DNA from: Purshia tridentata
Lineage: Eukaryota; Streptophyta; Magnoliopsida; Rosales; Rosaceae
Direction of reading: 5' to 3'
Assembly: GCA_003254885.1 (NCBI GenBank)
Contig: QANT01005976.1
Coordinates: 7,501 to 32,824, forward strand
DNA length: 25,324 nucleotides
In this document: piece after piece, positions 19,324 through 25,324 of the stretch
How positions within the stretch are numbered: position 1 is the stretch's first letter
Layout of the letters: each line of letters opens with the position of its first letter
Notes under the pieces: generated by a model
The model's database searches: none
The model's input: only the letters and a program-made list of their open reading frames with translations
What the model was told of the DNA's origin: nothing
Program-made: the position numbers and the translations under genes

Positions 19324-20291
19324 TCATCCAACACGACTCCTTCGTGCAAGCAACATACGCACAAACTCCTCTCTCATCGAACCTTCTAATGTTATGAACG
19401 TCCTTTCATTATGTGGCTTCTCCAAAATCAAATTCAAAGCATCAATTTGGTCATTGAGAGACAAGTTCATCTTCCCCAACTCAACAAGTATCTTTTGCCC
19501 ATCTTCCAGTCCCTTAACAAAGCTAGCTGTAATGGCTTTGAGTTGTTCAATAGACTCAGCAACGGCTTCTTTAAACACCTTAGCCATTTCACTTGAACCA
19601 TCATGTGACCGCTTTCTCACTCGGCTAGTAGAGACAGTTGAAGTTGAGTTCATTTTAGGCAAAGAAGAAGAAGAAGAATTAGTCAGTTCGACCTCATTTT
19701 CTTCATTGTCATCAATGTGCACTTCATTGGCCATCTTACAAGGAGTTTGTGCTTCTCTTCCGGTTGCTCGATCTTTCCCGAATATAATTTGTAACCTCTC
19801 ATAAATTGGAATTGATTTTCCTCGCATACCTTCTGCATCCTTATTATGCTGGAAGGAAAATAAAAAGATTAATTTTATAAAGAAGGAAGCCACAAGGTAC
19901 ATAAAGAAGAGCATGTCATAAAGAAGAAAGAAAAAACGAAACTAACCTGCACATAAGCCTCTCATACTTCATCACTGTCAACCTCAATGCATTTTTGAGC
20001 ATCATTCCACCCAAATCCACTTTTGTTAATCATGTCATAAATTATCCCGTGTGTTTTTCTCCACTTTCTCATCCTAGACTCAATATGAGGATGGTACCTT
20101 AAATTGGAATTCGGGCATTTCTCATTCAGAGACTTCTCAATTTGCACCAAAGTTCCCGCTTTAAATGTCTCATTATCACATCGCATACCACGATTAACAG
20201 CATCCTTAACTAAAGTCAACAATGTATCTTCTTCACGGTTTGTCCATACTCGTCTACTTCCTTTTGGTTGACTAGTTTGTCTATCTCCCAT
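19324..20291 (-). pseudogene. PIF/Harbinger ORF1-like MYB/SANT protein, one intron, premature stop
   Basis: Exon 1 runs from the ATG at 20291 to 19947. It encodes a Trp-rich trihelix MYB/SANT-like DNA-binding domain (RRVWTNREEDTLLTLVKDAV, RYHPHIESRMRKWRKTHGII) ending DSDEV. A 98-base intron (19849-19946) has GTTAGT at its donor and TTCCTTCCAG at its acceptor. Exon 2 (19848-19324) is in the same frame and opens HNKDAEGMRGKSIPIYERLQ, continuing FGKDRATGREAQ, an acidic Ser-rich linker, then a long helical C-terminus with Leu repeats. A TGA at 19962-19964 lies five codons before the donor, where relatives usually have Trp, so the product is truncated. In known PIF/Harbinger elements this protein helps the transposase bind DNA and enter the nucleus. 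It could also be a decayed host MYB/SANT-like gene. Confidence 0.72.
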
Positions 20292-20510
20292 TCCTCTGTA
20301 AAATTTAGAATTATAGTGTCAAACAGAGCTACAAAATAGAATATAAATAAGACCTACAAACAATTACATAGTAACCGCTTACACCATCCCTTCCCTAAAG
20401 ATGTAAGACTCAACACCCTTAACATGTCAGACACCCACAATCAATATTTCTTAGAGAATTGATAACAAAGTTGTCAATAAAAAAGCAATGATAATAAAGA
20501 AATCACTAGG

Positions 20511-20762
20511 CATATTATATATTGCAAATTGGCAGGATGGTTACCATCACACATTTGCTACTATATATGCAATCTATTAATTAAATAAAGCAATGGTAAT
20601 AACACCTTAAAATCAAGATTTTACCGAGGAGGAGTCAAAAACTTTTAATTAATAATACTACTTACAACTCCAGTACAGAGTTCTATATACTGTATCAAGA
20701 TATTCAATTCTAGAAATTTGAACATGATATGCAATATAATCTAATCACCTTGACACTATATT
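20511..20762. repeat. Repeat A, longer copy (two blocks)
   Basis: Block 1 (20511-20594, 84 bp) and block 2 (20731-20762, 32 bp) reappear fused at 21289-21399. Between them here lie 136 bp absent from the second copy. Both copies lie in the non-coding part of the PIF-like element. Confidence 0.85.
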
Positions 20763-21288
20763 ATTATAAACTAAATAATAATATACCTAAAGCAATCAAA
20801 AGCTATGAGGATATGTTTGTTAATAGAATTGAAACTAATAGATTAGATTCAAATTATATGCAGATAAAGGGAATAAAATCATCTAATTTTCTCTTCAAAC
20901 TAATCAGATAAAAATACGAGGCACCCTTTCTAAACCTGATCATGTTATCTAAGACATAACCAAAGCAAAATAAAGGTGCCTTATTGTTCTGTCTGTTATT
21001 GTTCGCTTCTATGTCATGATGCCTACAATTATTTTCCAAATCAGCCTATTCAGTTCCTCTCAATTTTTGCAGTACTGATCAGAAGAGAACATATATACTA
21101 GTAATATATCAGTATGTTACCCACAATATCCCAATCTTACAAGAAAAAATATGTATTAGGCTATCCCGAATCTAATCAATATTGTAACCATTACCACATT
21201 GTACAAAATTTTATAGTTAACACAACAGAACACAAACAAAAAAATACACAGAACACCAAGTACCTACTATGAGGTAGACAAAAATATG

Positions 21289-21399
21289 CATACTATATAT
21301 TGAAAATTGGCAGAATGGTTACCATCACACATTTGCTATTATATATGCAATCTATTAATTAAATAAAGCAATATAATCTAATCACCTTGACACTATATT
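21289..21399. repeat. Repeat A, shorter fused copy
   Basis: Bases 21289-21372 match 20511-20594 at 80 of 84 positions. Bases 21368-21399 match 20731-20762 at 32 of 32. The two matches overlap at GCAAT, the microhomology at which the 136-bp segment was lost or gained. Confidence 0.85.
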
Positions 21400-22229
21400 G
21401 GCTGAGTGAAATAGATCCCCGTGTCTAAGTTCAGCAATGACCCTCTTTCGACTATTTCATAAGAAAGCAAAAATAAAAATGCAGATGAAAATATGCTTGG
21501 AGGCCCTATGGACTCCATACTAGCATCACTATCTTGATTTTTTTATCATTTCTGTCCAAAATCTTTTCACCTGTTTCTATAATCCAAGTTATAAATAGCT
21601 CACAGCCTTCATTTCTGCCACCATGTCCACTTTATGATTGCAACCACATTATATGAGTCCTATTAAATTGCTTGTAAAAGATGAAAATAGAACTCTAATA
21701 CCTTTTTCCCTCCCCCCCTGCCCCCTCCACATTTTTTTTCTAATTTTTCAGATGACTTAAGATTCTAATGCAAAAGCAATACCGACTTATAGGACTCTTG
21801 CAAAAGTAACACCTGTTTGGCATCAGATTCACATGGACCATATTGAAGAACCGATATGAATTAGAGAATCTAGAATATCTAGTAGTTCCTAAACTATTTT
21901 TCTTTCATAATATACATTAATGTGAAAAGGGGAAAAAAATCATAAGAGGATGCTTTGGTCAATCCCCAATCCAAGTCATGTTCGATAATTGATACCCAAA
22001 AGGGACTAAACCCAAACCCAAATGCAAATAGATAATCACTTTCCTTCTTAGGTGTTAGGAGTCTTCAGTGCAAGAAATAAGCATCAGTTGGAAATTGAAA
22101 AGAAAATCAAACAGAATGTAAACATATATAGAAGCCATAGATGGAAATTGAAAAAAAAAATCAAACAGAATGTTTTTTCTACGTTTAGCCCATTTTCCTC
22201 ATTTTCTCAGGAACCAAACAAATCTCAGC

Positions 22230-22420
22230 ACCCAAAAAAGAAAACAAACCAGGACAGAGAAAGAGAGACAACGAAGAAAGAGTGAAGAGAGAAAGAAGAA
22301 ACCTAGAAAATCTGAGAGAAAGAAAGAGAAAGAGAGAGATAGTCACCTAGACAATGGTGAGAGAGCGCAGAGAAGGTCGAAGAGCAGAGAGGAGGTCGAC
22401 TATGGAGGCTCGACTGTAGG
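22230..22420 (-). promoter_or_regulatory. Possible CT-rich 5' leader of the ORF1 transcript
   Basis: On the minus strand this is a run of TCTCTC and CTTTCT words (purine-rich GAGAGA on the plus strand), about 240-430 bp inside the right end of the PIF-like element. Such CT-rich stretches are common in plant 5' leaders. Between it and the ORF1 start at 20291 there would have to be a long intron. No TATA box is clear. The plus-strand frames here (Lys/Arg-rich) are low-complexity shadows. Confidence 0.35.
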
Positions 22421-22633
22421 AGGTGTCTTCTGTTGGAGGCGTCGAATTGGGAGGCCTTATTTGGGATTGGAGGTGTATTAAGTAAGCACAGGATAATATA
22501 AAACAGTGCTTTTGAAATGTATTAATTATCATGTCTCTACTGTATTAATAAAATTAGTAGTATAAATTAATCTGGTGAATAAATTTTAAATAGAAGGCAC
22601 CAAACACATGATTATGTACTAAATAATACTATC

Positions 22634-22664
22634 ATGTCCGTTATCCGGTCTACCAAACATGGCC
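22634..22664 (-). repeat. Right terminal inverted repeat
   Basis: On the minus strand it reads GGCCATGTTTGGTAGACCGG followed by ATAACGGACATG and a TAGTAT word, paralleling the left end's TAGTATA. The next bases outward are TAAGAG. Confidence 0.65.
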
Positions 22665-22667
22665 TAA

Positions 22668-23260
22668 GAGAATGGAATGAAGCTCCTATTTCTGGTCTTC
22701 TCCTCTTGAAGTTATGCAGGAATGACTGGTGTATTTTACGTGCACTGGATTAATTAGAAATATTTTTCAGACTGTTCATTCATGGCTTGCACACATCAGC
22801 AGAACTGTAATGACTATTAATTAGCAGAAGCTTCTCCTTTTTTTATTTTTTGGCCAAGGAAGCTTCTCCTTTAATTATAATGAAAAATCACTTCAGATGG
22901 GCTGAGATCAAGAAATCTCTTTTTATGGAAACTTATTATACTGACCGGTGTCAAATCATTCAATAGATAGCAGTATCAAAAGCCAAAGCATGCAATATGT
23001 TTGTCATCAAACAAGGAGATCCACCAAGTGTTGACATAAAATAAAAGATTTTACAAGCATCAAAGCAACCTTCACCATGCATAAAGGTAGGAATAGACAT
23101 CAAGAGATCGCTCCTACCTAGAGAACTCAAAAAAATCTGACAGTTGCAACAATTTAGATAGCTCAGTTATATTTGTGTCAAAATATACCTATAAATTAAT
23201 AGGATTTCTAAGGGCACCACTAACGGAAGTAGCAAATATATAGGCCAAAAATATCCTTTA
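22668..23260. other. AT-rich sequence with no recognised feature
   Basis: No coding frame. The only structure seen is a 14-bp direct repeat, GAAGCTTCTCCTTT, at 22827-22840 and 22859-22872. The first bases might continue LTR-Y beyond the PIF-like insertion, but I cannot show it. Confidence 0.5.
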
Positions 23261-23288
23261 TTAACCCATTTGGCACTTTGACATATAA

Positions 23289-23485
23289 ATTTGTTAAGAG
23301 CTATTTTGCTCAGCACAAAAAAATAGTAGTGAGCATCACTACTTAACTAAATGATTGACACTTATCAGTTTTTGTGGTGAGCATTATCACTTAATCAGAT
23401 GATTAACACATGTCAATACAGTACCAAGTGGTAATGCTCACTACTAGTGACCAAAATAATTTTTAAATTTGTTATCTTAACAAAT
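23289..23485. mobile_element. MITE-like foldback element
   Basis: ATTTGTTAAG at 23289-23298 is the exact reverse complement of CTTAACAAAT at 23476-23485. Further in, TAGTAGTGAGCAT (23324-23336) pairs exactly with ATGCTCACTACTA (23434-23446). Weaker pairing continues outward to about 23265 and 23500 (CATTTGG...GACA against TGTCACTCCAATGG). The centre holds an imperfect tandem repeat of about 43 bp (GTGAGCATCACT and GTGAGCATTATC). No coding capacity. The ends and target duplication are not resolved. Confidence 0.6.
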
Positions 23486-23499
23486 TGTCACTCCAATGG

Positions 23500-24011
23500 A
23501 TAAGGCAAATAGTTAAAACAAATATTATTTTATTGATTTAGTAAAAGCTACTTTATTGGAATTGATGAAATAATGAAGATGTCAGTTTTTTATTGGTGGA
23601 ATAATAAATGGGCCCCAATTTACTCTAATTTGACATTGGGTCAAATACACCACGATTTTAGATTGGATCAAATTTGACCATGAGTTTTCCCTATCTATTA
23701 GAAGCCTAAAATCTGACATGGCACTACAAATAAAGTTTGTCTCATCATTTGTCCTATCCATTGATGATGCTTTAAAACACCATCCTGTAATTGTATGTTA
23801 GGCTTTTTACTATTCACTGAAAATTTGATATTTAAAAGCTAAAATGGCTTACATTTCGCCATAAAACCTTCACTATGTATTGAAAAATTATAGTCAAACT
23901 AGGTTGATACCCATATTGTAAGTAATATTGGGTATCACTTTTGTGAAAGCCAAAATGGCTCGGAGGTTCAAAAAGCGAAAGGTGGAGAGAGAAAAGGCTT
24001 TAGTAGTTGTT
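23500..24011. other. AT-rich sequence, no gene seen
   Basis: It contains short related phrases such as GGGTCAAATACACCACG and GGTTGATACCCATATTG but no frame or structure I can support. From about 23868 it may be the left arm of a long degenerate inverted repeat ending near 24655 (CACTATG...ATAGTCAAA in opposite orientation), possibly a Mutator-like MITE. Confidence 0.3.
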
Positions 24012-24061
24012 GAGGCGAGCCTCGCGTGTGGTCACTGTTGTCGAACGAGGCGCCTCGCCTC
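24012..24061. repeat. GC-rich inverted repeat
   Basis: GAGGCGAG at 24012-24019 is the reverse complement of CTCGCCTC at 24054-24061, and CCTCG (24020-24024) can pair with CGAGG (24046-24050) across a small bulge. It is a GC island of about 60 bp in very AT-rich sequence. The short minus-strand frame across it (24000-24236) has no recognisable domain. Confidence 0.6.
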
Positions 24062-24901
24062 CTTTCGTGTGGCCATGACATGACTGTTGGTTTCCTTTTT
24101 TTTTTCTTTTTTTTTTACAAATTAATGTATTTAAAAATATGAAAAATGTGAAAAAAATATTTAAAAATTCACAAAAAAATTCTATAAAATTTCCAATGGC
24201 CATATTTTTCAAAATTCTATATATATCATCCACCATCCATATTTTTTCTCACAAACATCAAGCTTTGACTCCAAATTCACACAAAAAGTTTAGTTTTCAT
24301 CATGGTGAGACCTAGAGGAAATTCTTGAGTAGAAAATGAAGATGAAGTTCTAGTGACGGCTTGACTAAAATTTTAATTTAGGTAAACAAATGAAATATTC
24401 AATATATTCAATATTGACCCTAAATTAAAGATCTTTCAAAAATATAACCAATGGTATAATTTTCATAAATATTTAAGTTATAAATTATAAATTATAGGTC
24501 ACTTAATCAATATTGGGCATAATTTAATTTGATATAAAATTACGATACCAAAATATGAGTATCAATATTATAGTGAAATTACACCCTAAAAACACTATTA
24601 CAATACCCAAAACGGCTTTGACTATCAAGGCTTTTGCCATAGTGGATGGCCTTAGGATAAGAAGACAAAATCTCCCTCACTCATTCGACAATATTTAATT
24701 TTGCACAAGTAATTAGAGTGAAGATGCAACTTACTATTAACGTCTTTGATAAGCTTATCAAGATCCTAGCTACTTTCTTTTGAAGCATCTGAACTAATAT
24801 TCTCTTATTCATCGTAAAAATTTATAATTAGTTCATCATATTCAGTTATAAGTGATCGAAGATTGTCAACTTTAAGGGCTCGCCTAAAAATATAAAAGGT
24901 C
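24062..24901. other. AT-rich sequence, no gene seen
   Basis: Long A/T runs (around 24095-24120 and 24170-24200) and short repeats of AATATTGGG and GGTATCA type. No coding frame above background. Confidence 0.45.
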
Positions 24902-24946
24902 TAGGCTATTCCGACCACTATTATTTAGTGAATTGATCACCCTAAT
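24902..24946 (+). repeat. Repeat B, first copy
   Basis: Starts TAGGCTATTCCGACCACT and continues to ...TGATCACCCTAAT. It matches the sequence at 25278-25324 with a few changes in the same orientation. Confidence 0.65.
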
Positions 24947-25030
24947 ATATTTTGACTTAATTTATCCTATTTTATCATTTCTTGTAAAATGATTAACTCA
25001 TTTGGCAGTATGCTACAAAAGAGTTCGATA

Positions 25031-25071
25031 ATTAGTGGCCGAAATAAAACAAATTATTTCGGCAAACTAAT
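25031..25071. repeat. Hairpin-forming inverted repeat
   Basis: CCGAAATAA (25039-25047) pairs perfectly with TTATTTCGG (25054-25062) over a 6-base loop. ATTAGT (25031-25036) and ACTAAT (25066-25071) extend the stem after a small mismatch. It lies between the two copies of repeat B. Confidence 0.65.
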
Positions 25072-25171
25072 GTGGAATGGCCCAAGGATGGTCAACTCAG
25101 TAATGGAGGGTGGTCCAAATAACCTGTGCCATTATAAAATTTAGATATTTGTAAGGAACCAAGGCCAGGAC

Positions 25172-25235
25172 CAGGGCTGACTATTAGGGGAGTGGGCTTG
25201 TGCAATCGTATCAAGCCCCCAAAATATCAGGCCCA
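25172..25235 (+). repeat. Possible hAT transposon end
   Basis: The stretch starts CAGGGCTGAC and contains AAGCCCCCAAAATATCAGGCCC-like wording split over its length. It resembles from memory the ends of plant hAT elements (CAGGGCCGGC start, then a GGGCCCCCAAAA-like segment). No partner end or 8-bp target duplication is visible, so this is tentative. Confidence 0.35.
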
Positions 25236-25277
25236 TATATATGTACTTCTTTTTTCTCTTTTCTTTTCTTTTTGGTG

Positions 25278-25324
25278 TAGGCTATACCGACCACTCTTTA
25301 CTGTTGAGTTGACCACGCTCTCAT
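25278..25324 (+). repeat. Repeat B, second copy, cut by the window end
   Basis: Starts TAGGCTATACCGACCACT and runs to the last base. The 376-bp spacing to the first copy could mean a small LTR-type or tandem repeat, but the copy is incomplete. Confidence 0.65.

Larger units (their letters stand above)
20292..22229. other. Non-coding interior of the PIF-like element
   Basis: AT-rich sequence without any frame resembling a transposase. It holds repeat A twice and a C-rich stretch near 21707-21730. It may be an intron and promoter of the ORF1 gene, or the site from which the transposase was deleted. Confidence 0.5.
18515..22664 (-). mobile_element. PIF/Harbinger-like DNA element with ORF1 only
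   Basis: The left end reads GGCCACGTTTGGTATG and the right end, reverse complemented, GGCCATGTTTGGTAGACCGG. The 8-base outer match CTTAGGCC/GGCCTAAG is perfect. A second copy of the left end, GGCTACGTTTGGTATGCCGG, sits at 18735 and is closer to the right end in the CCGGATA part. The element encodes a MYB/SANT-like protein on the minus strand, the usual second gene of PIF/Harbinger transposons. No DDE transposase is visible in any frame. The flanking triplets are TTA on the left and TAA on the right, not the direct TWA duplication expected, so the superfamily call rests on the ORF and the end sequence. Confidence 0.6.

Noticed and set aside
22052..22481. Lys/Arg-rich frames on the plus strand (77 and 103 residues)
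   Set aside because: They are purine-rich low-complexity sequence, the complement of a CT-rich leader, with no domain.
24000..24236. Minus-strand 78-residue frame with a hydrophobic segment
   Set aside because: It covers poly-A/T runs and a GC hairpin, with no recognisable domain; chance openness is likely.
1..25324. A novel defence, biosynthetic or regulatory gene system
   Set aside because: No operon-like or host gene cluster is present. The content is explained by nested plant transposable elements; the novelty, if any, lies in the LTR regulatory content.

Overview
The window looks like intergenic heterochromatin from a flowering plant, probably a eudicot. It is AT-rich and almost wholly built of transposable elements: a Galadriel-type Ty3 chromovirus primed by initiator tRNA-Met, two degenerate Tat/Ogre-type Ty3 elements, very long LTRs with a TG...CA outline, a PIF/Harbinger-like DNA element and several foldback (MITE-like) repeats. 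I see no intact host gene, no tRNA or rRNA, and no bacterial feature. Lineage calls rest on motif recognition by eye, not on a search.

Layout. 1-4046: a Galadriel-like element in + orientation, with the last 59 bp of the 5' LTR, a primer binding site, a gag-pol frame, a polypurine tract and the first 510 bp of the 3' LTR. Its integrase is deleted. The 3' LTR stops at a single n (4047), and a second n (2855) is flanked by a 31-bp near-duplicate that breaks pol, probably an assembly artefact. The LTR carries two perfect heat-shock-element arrays upstream of a TATA box, which is the most interesting signal in the window. 4048-9536: unassigned LTR-like sequence, then a Tat/Ogre-type element (Tat-A) whose gag and protease frames are decayed and which ends before reverse transcriptase. 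9537-13973: long minus-strand LTRs of one family (LTR-X). A complete solo LTR (9822-12758) is inserted into an older copy split into 9537-9821 and 12759-13973. Both carry a 27-bp minisatellite.

13974-17916: a second Tat/Ogre element (Tat-B) in + orientation, inserted in the old LTR-X, with LTR, tRNA-Asp-type primer site, decayed gag, protease and the start of the reverse transcriptase region. It is cut at 17917 by part of another minus-strand LTR (LTR-Y, 17917-18511), which is in turn interrupted by a PIF/Harbinger-like element (about 18515-22664). That element encodes only a MYB/SANT-like accessory protein on the minus strand, with a premature stop and no transposase. 22668-25324 is AT-rich sequence with a MITE-like foldback, a GC-rich hairpin, a repeated 45-bp motif and a possible hAT end.

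The parts do not form a pathway; they record a series of insertions. From the nesting, the order is old LTR-X, then the inner solo LTR-X and Tat-B (relative order unknown), then LTR-Y into Tat-B, then the PIF-like element into LTR-Y.
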